DNA from: Pseudonocardiaceae bacterium
Lineage (GTDB): Bacteria > Actinomycetota > Actinomycetes > Mycobacteriales > Pseudonocardiaceae
Direction of reading: 5' to 3'
Length of the DNA stretch: 14,560 nucleotides
NCBI GenBank assembly: GCA_025937115.1
Contig: JAICSB010000033.1
Span: forward strand, 1 to 14,560
This document shows, piece by piece, positions 1 to 6,489 of the stretch. The notes beneath the pieces are model-generated. The model ran no database searches. It was not told the origin of the DNA and saw nothing but the letters and a program-made list of their open reading frames with translations. Made by a program: the position numbers and the translations under genes. Numbering within the stretch: the first letter of the stretch is position 1; the number at the start of each line of letters is the position of its first letter.

Positions 1-275
1 ACCCGCCCGGTGGCCTGCGCGTACCCGGTAGCGGCGTGCCCCGCTCCCTGCTCATGGCGGACCAGCACGTGGCGGACCTGCGGGGAGGCCAGCAGCGGGT
101 CGTACGCCGGCAGGATCGTCCCGCCTGGGATTCCGAACACCGCCTCGCACCCGAGGGCTTCGAGAGAACGCACCAGGGCCTGTGCCCCCGTCATCCGTAC
201 GGGTGCGCCTACGGGTGGGGCCGGTTTGGGCAGTTGCGTGGGGATGGGCATGTCTTTGGGGGTCACAGTCGTCAT
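1..275 (-). CDS. ilvB: Acetolactate synthase large subunit, N-terminal part (runs off left edge)
   Basis: Thiamine-diphosphate enzyme that condenses two pyruvates, or pyruvate and 2-oxobutyrate, in the first common step of valine, leucine and isoleucine synthesis. Only the first 91 residues are present; the rest lies beyond the left edge. The visible part has a Pro-rich extension (about residues 1-27), then the ThDP-binding N-terminal domain with [14 protein letters not shown] (48-61) and [14 protein letters not shown] (73-86). Glu75 matches the catalytic glutamate that activates ThDP. The ATG at 275 is preceded by a purine-rich AGGCAGGA with a 2-nt gap to the start, so the Shine-Dalgarno sequence is close but usable. 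The gene sits behind an attenuator (leader peptide and terminator at 333-440), so its expression should respond to charged branched-chain tRNA. In M. tuberculosis the equivalent ilvB1 also lies next to the cfp6-like gene. Family assignment is secure; paralogue identity is inferred from context. Confidence 0.96.
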   Translation of the reverse strand, partial: MTTVTPKDMPIPTQLPKPAPPVGAPVRMTGAQALVRSLEALGCEAVFGIPGGTILPAYDPLLASPQVRHVLVRHEQGAGHAATGYAQATGR

Positions 276-332
276 GGTCCTGCCTTAGTTCATCGTTCGC
301 TCGGCCTTGTCATTAACGTCATTCAATGCATC

Positions 333-372
333 AAAAAACCCTCGCCGCCCGGGTCGGGCTGAAGCGAGGGTT
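333..372 (-). terminator. ilvB attenuator terminator hairpin
   Basis: Read on the minus strand, AACCCTCGC (364-372) pairs with GCGAGGGTT (337-345), a perfect 9-bp stem. The 3' arm runs directly into six T residues (333-338). The loop can itself fold through GCCCG/CGGGC. It lies 57 nt upstream of the ilvB ATG and downstream of the leader-peptide stop, which is the position of a regulated intrinsic terminator. An alternative pairing of minus-strand TCGACGCGCC (373-382) with GGGCGGCGA (342-350) would sequester part of the 3' arm. It could act as the antiterminator; that alternative is inferred. Confidence 0.9.
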
Positions 373-409
373 GGCGCGTCGACGTCTGGGATTCTTCAGA
401 CGACGCGCC
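373..409 (-). promoter_or_regulatory. ilvB leader pause hairpin (1:2 stem)
   Basis: Minus-strand GGCGCGTCG (401-409) pairs perfectly with CGACGCGCC (373-381). The stem continues as TCTG/CAGA (397-400 with 385-388) across a 3-nt bulge. The 5' arm overlaps the last codons of the leader peptide, including the tandem Val codons. A ribosome stalled there would cover it and free the 3' arm for antitermination. This is classical attenuator geometry; the structure is read by eye, without energy calculation. Confidence 0.75.
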
Positions 410-440
410 TCTGACGTACAAGGACGGTGAAAGTCAGCAC
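396..440 (-). CDS. ilvB leader peptide (attenuator peptide, 14 aa)
   Basis: A 15-codon reading frame starting at GTG (440) and ending at TGA (396-398), giving MLTFTVLVRQRRVV. Six of the fourteen residues after or including position 2 are branched-chain (Leu2, Val6, Leu7, Val8, Val13, Val14). The two Val codons sit immediately before the stop and inside the 5' arm of the pause hairpin. Codons CTT, GTA and AGG are unusual for high-GC actinobacteria and could sharpen the response to tRNA supply. There is no Shine-Dalgarno sequence; the GTG lies 7 nt downstream of a -10 box, so the transcript is probably leaderless. A similar leader peptide without a ribosome-binding site is known for ilvBNC of Corynebacterium glutamicum. 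The peptide is presumably functional only through its translation. Confidence 0.85.
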   Translation of the reverse strand: MLTFTVLVRQRRVV

Positions 441-477
441 GTCGCCGACGGTAACGGGCTCGCCCGGGCACCGTCAA
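441..477 (-). promoter_or_regulatory. Predicted ilvB promoter, leaderless start
   Basis: On the minus strand a -35 box TTGACG (472-477) is followed by an 18-nt spacer and a -10 box TACCGT (448-453). The expected start point is at or next to the GTG of the leader peptide (440). The -35 is close to consensus and the -10 is moderate. The position relative to the attenuator makes it convincing. Confidence 0.65.
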
Positions 478-550
478 CCTCATGCGAGGCCCTCCCGGAT
501 GCTGAGAGTCGGGTGAGGCCGAAGCACCCCTGGCCCCAACTCAACACAGC

Positions 551-943
551 TCAGGCGGGCAGCAGGGAGACGCCGTTGGCGTGTCGGGATAGTCGGGCCA
601 GGTCAATCGGATTGACCGTCATCACCAGCGCCTCGAGCAGCTCCGCGGTGGCCACCACGATGGCATCTACGGCGGAACCCGCACGCGCCCGGCCACGAAA
701 CTGCGCCGCCCGACAGGCCAGCGGTTCATCCACCGCCTGAACCAGGGACAGTCCGACCGTCCGGTTCGCCGATGCATCGCGCACCCGGTTGCCGGTCAGC
801 GAGTCGACCAGCACCGCGGTGGACACGATCGGTGGCCACAGACCGCGCTGACGCAGCGCGGCGATGCGCGCGGCCGTCTGCCGGTCCCGACGGCCCAGCG
901 CGGTGATGGCGCCCGAGTCGAGGACCAGGTTCACCTGCTTCAT
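551..943 (-). CDS. vapC: PIN-domain ribonuclease, VapC-type toxin
   Basis: Protein of 130 residues with the PIN-domain layout: LVLDSGAI with Asp9 at the end of the first strand, a second motif around VSTAVLVDSLTG (40-51), GSAVDAIVVATA with Asp93, and a C-terminal TVNPIDL (109-115). VapC toxins are Mg-dependent RNases, usually against tRNA or rRNA, held inactive by the partner antitoxin. Two catalytic positions deviate from what I would expect: the second acidic site is Asp47 or absent rather than the usual Glu (or Gln), and the last motif reads T-V-N-P-I-D where T-S-D-P-x-D is common (Asn111 in place of Asp). It may be active with altered metal binding, or attenuated. The ATG overlaps the stop of the upstream antitoxin gene by 4 nt (ATGA), so the two are translationally coupled. 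The domain call is strong; activity is uncertain. Confidence 0.85.
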   Translation of the reverse strand: MKQVNLVLDSGAITALGRRDRQTAARIAALRQRGLWPPIVSTAVLVDSLTGNRVRDASANRTVGLSLVQAVDEPLACRAAQFRGRARAGSAVDAIVVATAELLEALVMTVNPIDLARLSRHANGVSLLPA

Positions 944-1191
944 CTAGCCCGTCGCGCGGGAGGAACGGTGGCGGCATCGATCCAGGCGTCCGCGGCAGCC
1001 AGCTCATCAGCCGTGGGCGGCCCACCGAGTTCCACGGCGAGCTCAGCCAGATACCGGTCCGCGGCAGCGGCCAACTCCCGCCGGCGAAGCTCGACTCGCA
1101 CGGCGTGCTGGCTGAGCTCCGAGATCGGCAGCTCCAGCTCCTTGACCGCCTGGTGGAGATCGTCTGGCAGATAGATCTGAACCCGTGGCAT
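940..1191 (-). CDS. vapB: Ribbon-helix-helix antitoxin, VapB-type
   Basis: Small protein of 83 residues. The N-terminal third, RVQIYLPDDLHQAVKELELP (3-22), followed by SELSQHAVRVELRRRE, reads as a CopG/RHH DNA-binding fold: a short beta strand with alternating polar residues, then two helices. The remainder is acidic and helical, ending in a basic tail (PARRAR), the part that normally wraps the toxin. Members of this family neutralise a partner PIN toxin and repress their own operon as dimers on repeated operator half-sites. The stop overlaps the toxin start by 4 nt. The ATG at 1191 sits 7 nt downstream of a TACACT -10 box (1198-1203), so a leaderless transcript is likely. Similar 6-bp repeats flank that box. 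RHH assignment is confident from pattern; VapB naming follows from the toxin partner. Confidence 0.85.
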   Translation of the reverse strand: MPRVQIYLPDDLHQAVKELELPISELSQHAVRVELRRRELAAAADRYLAELAVELGGPPTADELAAADAWIDAATVPPARRAR

Positions 1192-1192
1192 G

Positions 1193-1213
1193 CGCCTAGT
1201 GTACGCCTATGAT
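1193..1213. promoter_or_regulatory. Divergent promoters with direct repeat between antitoxin and PH-protein genes
   Basis: On the minus strand, TACACT (1198-1203) is a -10 box placing the antitoxin start point at its own ATG (1191). On the plus strand, TATGAT (1208-1213) is a good -10 box, putting the PH-protein start point about 4-6 nt before the ATG at 1225. The hexamer CGCCTA occurs at 1193-1198 and again at 1204-1209, an 11-bp spacing or one helical turn, bracketing the antitoxin -10. It is a candidate RHH operator. No clear -35 was seen for either direction. Confidence 0.5.
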
Positions 1214-1224
1214 TGCCTGACAGT

Positions 1225-1638
1225 ATGGCGTTCGTGACCGAGCCCGCCACGGTGACTTTCCGGCTGCCGCTGACCACCCTGATTGGTGTATTCGGGTTGA
1301 TCGTGTGCATGACTCCGGTCGCCTTCGGCGCACCGGGCCTGCAAGTGTTGTACCTCGGGCCACTGGCGCTTGCGGTCTGGCTGGTACGCACCCGGACAGT
1401 GGTCGGCCCAGAAACCATGGTGGCGTACCGAGTATGGGGCTCACGGCGAATTGCCTGGTCCGACCTTGCGGGCCTGCGGATAGATAATCGGTCCCGGGTC
1501 TCCGCCGTGTTGCGCGCCGGGGATGATGTGCCACTGCCGACGGTGCGGGCGGGCGACCTTCCCGTACTGGTGGCGCTGAGCCGCGGGCGGCTGCCTGAGT
1601 CGCTCACCGAAGTCGGCGAGCGACCGACGTCCGAGTAG
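1225..1638 (+). CDS. Small membrane protein with bacterial PH-like domain (Cfp6/Rv3004-like)
   Basis: A 137-residue protein. It has two hydrophobic segments near the N terminus (LPLTTLIGVFGLIVCMTPVAFG, about residues 14-33, and VLYLGPLALAVWLV, about 41-54), followed by a soluble domain containing VRTRTVVGPE, WGSRRIAWSDLAGLRI and VPLPTV. That is the arrangement of the actinobacterial PH_6/Cfp6 family (low-molecular-weight antigen 6 in M. tuberculosis), whose function is not established. The domain presumably faces the cytoplasm. I start it at ATG 1225; a TTG at 1213 would add four residues but overlaps the predicted -10 box. In M. tuberculosis the homologue is also divergent from ilvB1; here a toxin-antitoxin pair intervenes. 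It ends 95 nt before the lipoprotein gene start on the same strand. Confidence 0.8.
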   Translation: MAFVTEPATVTFRLPLTTLIGVFGLIVCMTPVAFGAPGLQVLYLGPLALAVWLVRTRTVVGPETMVAYRVWGSRRIAWSDLAGLRIDNRSRVSAVLRAGDDVPLPTVRAGDLPVLVALSRGRLPESLTEVGERPTSE

Positions 1639-1733
1639 TAACACACTCTTTGGTGGCCACTCACCAGCGGCACACGGGTGTGCACCTACCCTGGCCGACC
1701 GTGCGACTCCCTGCGCCGAGCCGAACCGGGCTG

Positions 1734-2909
1734 GTGAACGACCGTCGCTCGCGCGGAGGCCGCCGCCCGATCTCGGTCCTGCTCGCGGGCGCGACGCTGT
1801 TGGCCGGGTGCTCGGTGACACCGACCTTTCCGGACCGGGCTTCCGGGCCGTTTCATCCCAAACTGGAGGTCGGATCAGAAGCTGGACCGAGGCTTGAGAT
1901 CCCGCAGACCCCCGGCCCATCCGGCCCGAGCCCAGACAGCCGTCCACCGCCGGGTCCGCCACAAGGCTGCACGGACCCGGATCCGCAGGTCGTCGCGACG
2001 TGCTTGGAACCGATCTCCGCGCTGGTCGTACTGCCTGGTTCCGCGCCGGTGGGTCTGGCCGCGGAACGCACCACGGGCCGCATCCTGCAGGTTCAGCGCC
2101 ACCGACCGAACCAGGAAGTAGCCGCGCTGGCAGTCGACCCGGCGGGGGATGGCGGCCTCACCGGGCTCGCGCTGTCCCCCAGCTATTCCGAAGATGAGCT
2201 GATCTATGCCTACATCACGACCCCCATCGATAACCGGGTGGTCCGGATCGCCCCCGGCGACATCCCCAAACCGGTTCTGGCGGGCATCCCCCGGGGGCCG
2301 ACCGGAAACGCCGGCGCGCTCGCGGTCGACTCGCACGGGATGCTCCTCGTCGCCACCGGCAACGCCGGCAACCCCGCTGCCGCCGAGGATCCGCAGTCGC
2401 TCGCCGGCAAGGTGTTGCGTATCGACACCTTCGGCCACCCGGCGCCGGGCAATCCTGATGGTTCCAAGGTGCTGGTGAGCGGGCTACACGCGCCAGGCGG
2501 GCTGTGCGTCGACCCACTGACGAACGAGCTGTGGATCACCGACCACGAGCCCGACCACGATCTGTTGCATCGGGTACTACCGGGACGCCCGCTGGGTCGG
2601 GCCGCCTGGACGTGGCCCGGCGGCATCGGGGCCGCAGGGTGCGCAGTCATGCTTGGCCGCATCCAAGTCGCGTTCGCCAGCGGGGCGCCGATGTTCGTGC
2701 TCGGGATCGGGCCGGCCGGCACGTTCGTCGGGCCATCCCTGCAGATCCCGCTGGAGCGCTACGGCCGGATTTCCGCGGCCGCGTTGAGCCCGGACGGGCG
2801 GAAGATCTGGCTGGGCACGGTCAACAAAACAGGTGGCAAACCTATCTCCAGCGACGAGCGAGTGTTCGTCCTACCCGACCTGGTCGGTCCCGGCGGCGGG
2901 CAGGACTGA
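1734..2909 (+). CDS. lppZ: LppZ-like lipoprotein, glucose/sorbosone dehydrogenase beta-propeller
   Basis: Secreted lipoprotein of 391 residues from the GTG at 1734. Signal peptide: basic n-region with RRSRGGRR, hydrophobic SVLLAGATLLAG, then Cys26 in a LLAGC lipobox, followed by a Pro-rich linker. The mature part has motifs of the GSDH/PQQ-type six-bladed propeller: VDPAGDGGLTGLALSPSY, YAYITTPIDNRVVRI, GNAGALAVDSHG, DPQSLAGKVLRID, GGLCVDPLTNELWITDHE and TWPGGIGAAGCA. It closely parallels M. tuberculosis LppZ (Rv3006). Substrate and cofactor are unknown for LppZ proteins and I do not assign an enzymatic reaction. Upstream in-frame starts at 1650 (TTG), 1653 (GTG) and 1701 (GTG) would place the lipobox Cys at residue 37-54, unusually deep, so 1734 is preferred although its Shine-Dalgarno is weak. 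It converges on gatB. Confidence 0.88.
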   Translation: MNDRRSRGGRRPISVLLAGATLLAGCSVTPTFPDRASGPFHPKLEVGSEAGPRLEIPQTPGPSGPSPDSRPPPGPPQGCTDPDPQVVATCLEPISALVVLPGSAPVGLAAERTTGRILQVQRHRPNQEVAALAVDPAGDGGLTGLALSPSYSEDELIYAYITTPIDNRVVRIAPGDIPKPVLAGIPRGPTGNAGALAVDSHGMLLVATGNAGNPAAAEDPQSLAGKVLRIDTFGHPAPGNPDGSKVLVSGLHAPGGLCVDPLTNELWITDHEPDHDLLHRVLPGRPLGRAAWTWPGGIGAAGCAVMLGRIQVAFASGAPMFVLGIGPAGTFVGPSLQIPLERYGRISAAALSPDGRKIWLGTVNKTGGKPISSDERVFVLPDLVGPGGGQD

Positions 2910-2913
2910 GAAG

Positions 2914-2959
2914 CTCGTGAGTGGCAATCAGTGCTGGAACACTGTTATGCACTCACGAG
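2914..2959. terminator. Bidirectional hairpin between lppZ and gatB
   Basis: A perfect 10-bp inverted repeat, CTCGTGAGTG (2914-2923) and CACTCACGAG (2950-2959), encloses a second stem CAGTG (2929-2933)/CACTG (2940-2944) with small internal loops. The right arm contains the gatB stop codon (2953-2955). The gap between the two convergent genes is only 43 nt, so this hairpin probably ends both transcripts. Neither side has a clear T-run, so it is not a textbook intrinsic terminator. Confidence 0.6.
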
Positions 2960-4452
2960 GCGCATCGTGCCAAAACCAGCTCGCGCACCCTCTGGGCGTT
3001 GGCTTGGCCACCGGTGGCTTTCATCACGGCACCGACGATCGCGCCCGCTGCGGCTAGCTTGCCGTTGCGGATCTTGTCCGCGATGTCGGGCGCGGCGGCC
3101 AACGCCTGCTCGACCGCGGCGGTCAGCGCGGCGTCGTCGGACACTACGGCCAGACCATGCGCAGCGACGACCTCGTCGGGCTCGCCCTCCTTCGCCAGCA
3201 CCCCGTCGACGACTTGGCGGGCCAGGTTGTTGGTCAGCGCACCCTCGGCGACCAGCGCGATGACCCGGGCCACCTGTGCCGGGGTAATGGGCAGGTCGGC
3301 GAGCTCCACACCGCGGGAGTTGGCCTGTTGGGACAGGTAAGACACCCACCACGACCGAGCCTCGGCGGCCGGCGCTCCCGCGTCGACGGTGGCCGCGATG
3401 AGATCCAGTGCGCCGGCGTTGACCAGGTCACGCAGCTCGAGGTCGGACAGGCCCCACTCCGTCTTAGCCCGAGCCCGACGCTGCCAGGGCAGCTCGGGAA
3501 GGGTGGCCCGCAGCCGCGCCACCCAGTCGTCGCTGGGGGCGATCGGCACCAGATCGGGCTCCGGGAAATACCGGTAGTCCTCCGAGGTCTCCTTGCGCCG
3601 ACCGGCCGACGTGGTGCCACCCGCCTCGTCGAAGTGCCGAGTCTCCTGCACGATCCGGCCACCGGAGGCCAGCACCGCGGCCTGCCGGCACATCTCGTAG
3701 CGCACCGCGCGTTCCACCGACCGCAGCGAGTTGACGTTCTTGGTCTCGGTGCGGGTGCCGAAGGTCGTCGAGCCGCGAGGCATCAGCGAGACGTTGGCGT
3801 CGCAGCGCATCGACCCTTGATCCATCCGCACGTCGGACACGCCCAGCGCCCGAAGCAGATCGCGCAGCGCCGTGACGTAAGCCCGGGCGATCTCCGGCGC
3901 GCGAGCCCCGGCGCCCTCGATCGGCTTGGTGACGACCTCGATCAGCGGGACGCCGGCGCGGTTGTAGTCCAGCAGCGAGTGGCTGGCGCCGTGAATACGG
4001 CCGTCGGCGCCACCGACGTGCAGCGACTTGCCGGTGTCCTCCTCCATGTGGGCGCGCTCGATGGCGACGGTGAACATCGAGCCGTCGGACAGCTGCACCG
4101 CCAGCGAGCCGTCGACCGCGATCGGCTCGTCGTACTGGGAGGTCTGGAAGTTCTTCGGCATGTCCGGGTAGAAGTAGTTCTTCCGGGCGAACCGGCACCA
4201 CGGGGCGATCGAGCAGTTCAACGCCAGCCCGATCCGCATGGCCGACTCCACCGCGACGGCGTTGAGCACCGGCAGCGCTCCCGGCAGTCCCAAACAGGTC
4301 GGGCAGACCTGGGTGTTGGGCGGCGTTCCGAACACGTTGGCGCAGCCGCAGAACATCTTCGTCGCGGTGGACAGTTCGACGTGCACCTCGAGCCCGAGCA
4401 CCGGGTCGAAACGTTCGAGGACCTCGTCGTAGTCCATCAGCGCAGCGGTCAT
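2953..4452 (-). CDS. gatB: Asp/Glu-tRNA amidotransferase subunit B
   Basis: Subunit B binds misacylated Glu-tRNA(Gln) or Asp-tRNA(Asn) and phosphorylates the amino-acid side chain with ATP, so that ammonia from GatA can amidate it. The 499 residues match full family length. Visible motifs are LGLEVHVEL (19-27), a zinc-binding pattern Cys35-x-Cys37 and Cys50-x2-Cys53, [34 protein letters not shown], and [11 protein letters not shown]. The C terminus is the YqeY-like tail ending in [17 protein letters not shown], typical of tRNA-binding GatB tails. The ATG at 4452 overlaps the gatA stop by 4 nt. A second ATG six residues in is possible but less likely. In M. tuberculosis pfkA separates gatA and gatB; here they are directly joined. 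Complete and normal. Confidence 0.98.
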   Translation of the reverse strand: MTAALMDYDEVLERFDPVLGLEVHVELSTATKMFCGCANVFGTPPNTQVCPTCLGLPGALPVLNAVAVESAMRIGLALNCSIAPWCRFARKNYFYPDMPKNFQTSQYDEPIAVDGSLAVQLSDGSMFTVAIERAHMEEDTGKSLHVGGADGRIHGASHSLLDYNRAGVPLIEVVTKPIEGAGARAPEIARAYVTALRDLLRALGVSDVRMDQGSMRCDANVSLMPRGSTTFGTRTETKNVNSLRSVERAVRYEMCRQAAVLASGGRIVQETRHFDEAGGTTSAGRRKETSEDYRYFPEPDLVPIAPSDDWVARLRATLPELPWQRRARAKTEWGLSDLELRDLVNAGALDLIAATVDAGAPAAEARSWWVSYLSQQANSRGVELADLPITPAQVARVIALVAEGALTNNLARQVVDGVLAKEGEPDEVVAAHGLAVVSDDAALTAAVEQALAAAPDIADKIRNGKLAAAGAIVGAVMKATGGQANAQRVRELVLARCAS

Positions 4453-5969
4453 CGCCCGACTACCTCCAGATCAGGCACGCGCAACGCCAGCGGGCCGCCA
4501 TCGGCGTCGTCGCGGGCCACCTCGTAGGCCGCGGCCACCCGGTAGGCCCGGTCGTCGGCCAGCGCGGGCGCCATCACCTGCAGGCCCACCGGCAAACCGT
4601 CGTCATCGGACAGCCCGGCCGGAACGGACAGCGCGGCGTTGCCCGCCAGGTTCGCCGGGATCGTGCACAGGTCCGACAGGTACATCGCCAACGGGTCGTC
4701 CACCCGCTCACCGATCCGGAACGCGGTGGTCGGGGTGGTCGGCGAAACCAGCACGTCGACTTGCTCGAACGCCGCGGCGAAGTCCCGGATGATCAATGTG
4801 CGGACCTTCTGAGCCTGTCCGTAATAGGCGTCGTAGTACCCGGCGGACAGGGCGTAGGTGCCGAGCATGATGCGCCGCTTGACCTCGGGTCCGAAACCGG
4901 CTTCGCGGGTCAGCGACATCACCTCCTCGGCGCTGCGGCTACCGTCGTCGCCGACTCGCAGGCCGTAGCGCATGCCGTCGAAGCGGGCCAGGTTCGAGGA
5001 GCACTCGCTGGGCGCGATCAGGTAGTAGGCGGGTAGCGCATGGTCGAACGACGGGCAGGACACGTCGACGATCTGAGCCCCCAGCTCGCGCAGCCGGCTC
5101 ACCGCCACCTCGAAGGCCCGTAGTACCCCAGGCTGGTAGCCGTCTCCGCGGAACTGGCTGACCACTCCCACCCGGATTCCAGTCAGGTCACCGGTGGCAC
5201 CCCCGCGGGCCGCCTGCACCACCGGCGGCACCGGTGCGTCGATCGAGGTGGAGTCCAGCGGGTCGTACCCGCCGATCACCTCGTGCAGCAGCGCGGCGTC
5301 GAGCACCGTCCGAGCCACCGGGCCGCCCTGGTCGAGGCTGGAGGAGAACGCCACCAGGCCGTAGCGCGACACGCCACCGTAGGTGGGTTTGACCCCGACC
5401 GTTCCGGTCACCGCGCTGGGCTGGCGGATCGAGCCGCCGGTGTCGGTACCGACCGCCAACGGCACCTCGAAGGCGGCCACCGCCGCCGCCGAACCACCAC
5501 CGGACCCGCCCGGGACGCGGTCGAGGTCCCAGGGGTTGCGGGTTGGCCCGTAGGCGGAGTTCTCCGTGGACGAACCCATCGCGAACTCGTCCATGTTGGT
5601 CTTACCCACGATCACCACGCCTGCCGCGCGCAACCTGCGGGTGACCGTGGCGTCGTACGGCGGCCGCCAGCCCTGAAGCATCCGCGAGCCGCAGGTAGTC
5701 GGCATGTCGACGGTGGTGAACACGTCCTTGATGGCCAGCGGCACGCCCGCCAGCGGTGAGGCCGGCGGGTCTCCGCGCCGCAGTCCGTCGTCCACCGCGG
5801 CTGCGGCGGCGAGCGCGGCCGGCGCGTCGAGGTGCAGGAACGCATGCAGGGCGGGGTCCACGGCAGTGATCCGGTCCAGGTGCGCTCTGGTCACCTCGAC
5901 CGCGGTGATGTCCTGGGCGTGGATCCGGGCAGCGAGCTCTGCGGCGGACCACCGAGTCAATCGGGTCAT
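4449..5969 (-). CDS. gatA: Asp/Glu-tRNA amidotransferase subunit A
   Basis: Glutaminase subunit of GatCAB: hydrolyses glutamine and channels ammonia to GatB. The 506 residues carry the full amidase signature. The catalytic Ser-cisSer-Lys triad is visible as Lys81 (LAIKD), Ser156 ([13 protein letters not shown]) and Ser180 (DTGGSIRQP), with the usual 24-residue spacing between the two serines. Other family motifs are [17 protein letters not shown] (122-138), [23 protein letters not shown], and [10 protein letters not shown] near the C terminus. ATG 5969 overlaps the gatC stop by 4 nt and the gene's own stop overlaps gatB by 4 nt, so the three subunits are likely translated in a coupled manner. 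Complete; no irregularity seen. Confidence 0.98.
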   Translation of the reverse strand: MTRLTRWSAAELAARIHAQDITAVEVTRAHLDRITAVDPALHAFLHLDAPAALAAAAAVDDGLRRGDPPASPLAGVPLAIKDVFTTVDMPTTCGSRMLQGWRPPYDATVTRRLRAAGVVIVGKTNMDEFAMGSSTENSAYGPTRNPWDLDRVPGGSGGGSAAAVAAFEVPLAVGTDTGGSIRQPSAVTGTVGVKPTYGGVSRYGLVAFSSSLDQGGPVARTVLDAALLHEVIGGYDPLDSTSIDAPVPPVVQAARGGATGDLTGIRVGVVSQFRGDGYQPGVLRAFEVAVSRLRELGAQIVDVSCPSFDHALPAYYLIAPSECSSNLARFDGMRYGLRVGDDGSRSAEEVMSLTREAGFGPEVKRRIMLGTYALSAGYYDAYYGQAQKVRTLIIRDFAAAFEQVDVLVSPTTPTTAFRIGERVDDPLAMYLSDLCTIPANLAGNAALSVPAGLSDDDGLPVGLQVMAPALADDRAYRVAAAYEVARDDADGGPLALRVPDLEVVGR

Positions 5970-6262
5970 GATTCGTCCAGGATGCGGGGCACCCGGAACC
6001 GGCCGTCCTCGGTGGCGTAGGCGCCCGAGAGCGCCTGCTGCTGGGTCAGCCCCGGACGCGTGACGTCCGCGCGGAACACATCGGTCAACCCGACGGCATG
6101 CGAGGTGGGTGGGATGTCCACGGCCGCCACCTCACCGACCCGGGCCACCGACGTCAGGATCACCTCGAGCTGGCTGGCGAACAAGTCCAACTCCTCCTCG
6201 GTGACGGCCAGCCGGGCGAGCCGAGCGAGGTGCGCGACCTCGGCACGGGAGATGGTGGGCAC
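5966..6262 (-). CDS. gatC: Asp/Glu-tRNA amidotransferase subunit C
   Basis: Small 98-residue subunit that stabilises the GatA-GatB complex. It begins [20 protein letters not shown], followed by [32 protein letters not shown] and the C-terminal [10 protein letters not shown], all typical of GatC. The GTG at 6262 is chosen because an AGGAG (6269-6273) lies 6 nt upstream and the protein then starts where homologues do; the frame stays open 40 codons further upstream but that part has no GatC character. It is the first gene of the gatCAB operon, divergent from the ACT-domain gene, with a TAGACT -10 box about 37 nt before the Shine-Dalgarno. Confidence 0.96.
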   Translation of the reverse strand: MPTISRAEVAHLARLARLAVTEEELDLFASQLEVILTSVARVGEVAAVDIPPTSHAVGLTDVFRADVTRPGLTQQQALSGAYATEDGRFRVPRILDES

Positions 6263-6268
6263 GGAACA

Positions 6269-6273
6269 CTCCT
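6269..6273 (-). promoter_or_regulatory. Shine-Dalgarno of gatC (decides GTG start)
   Basis: AGGAG on the minus strand, 6 nt before the GTG at 6262. It fixes the gatC start well inside a longer open frame. Confidence 0.8.
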
Positions 6274-6305
6274 GAAGTGGTGCTGGGTTGCTGACTGACC
6301 CGACG

Positions 6306-6311
6306 AGTCTA
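6306..6311 (-). promoter_or_regulatory. Candidate -10 box for the gatCAB operon
   Basis: TAGACT on the minus strand, placing transcription start near 6299 and leaving a leader of about 37 nt that carries the AGGAG of gatC. No convincing -35 hexamer at the expected distance. The rest of the 227-nt divergent gap (6263-6489) shows no other clear element. Confidence 0.4.
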
Positions 6312-6489
6312 GCCTCGGGCTTTGCGGGGCCGAGTGACCCGGCTGCGGGCTGGGGGGCGTAACTTGCGGCTCGCTCTGTCACACTCGGCGACCGGCGAGC
6401 GCACGGGCTGTCGCGCTTGGCGTGACTTGACGGGACGTGATGGAGGAACGCCGGATGATAGAGGCCCGAATGAACTGGCGCGGCGGCGG

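Noticed and set aside
511..529. Hairpin GGGTG/CACCC after the toxin gene as a terminator
   Set aside because: Only 5 bp, large loop, no T-run; the position is right but the support is too weak.
726..1685. 319-codon minus-strand frame across the toxin, antitoxin and PH genes
   Set aside because: Low-complexity Arg/Ser-rich product overlapping three well-supported genes in other frames.
1650..1733. Longer N terminus of the LppZ-like protein from TTG 1650
   Set aside because: It would place the lipobox cysteine at residue 54; a start at 1734 gives a normal 25-residue signal peptide.
3157..4527. 456-codon plus-strand frame opposite gatB
   Set aside because: Arg/His/Gly-rich shadow of the gatB coding strand caused by high GC; no domain, no ribosome-binding site.
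6427..6459. TTGACG with GATGAT as a promoter for the ACT-domain gene
   Set aside because: The spacer would be 21 nt, outside the normal range.
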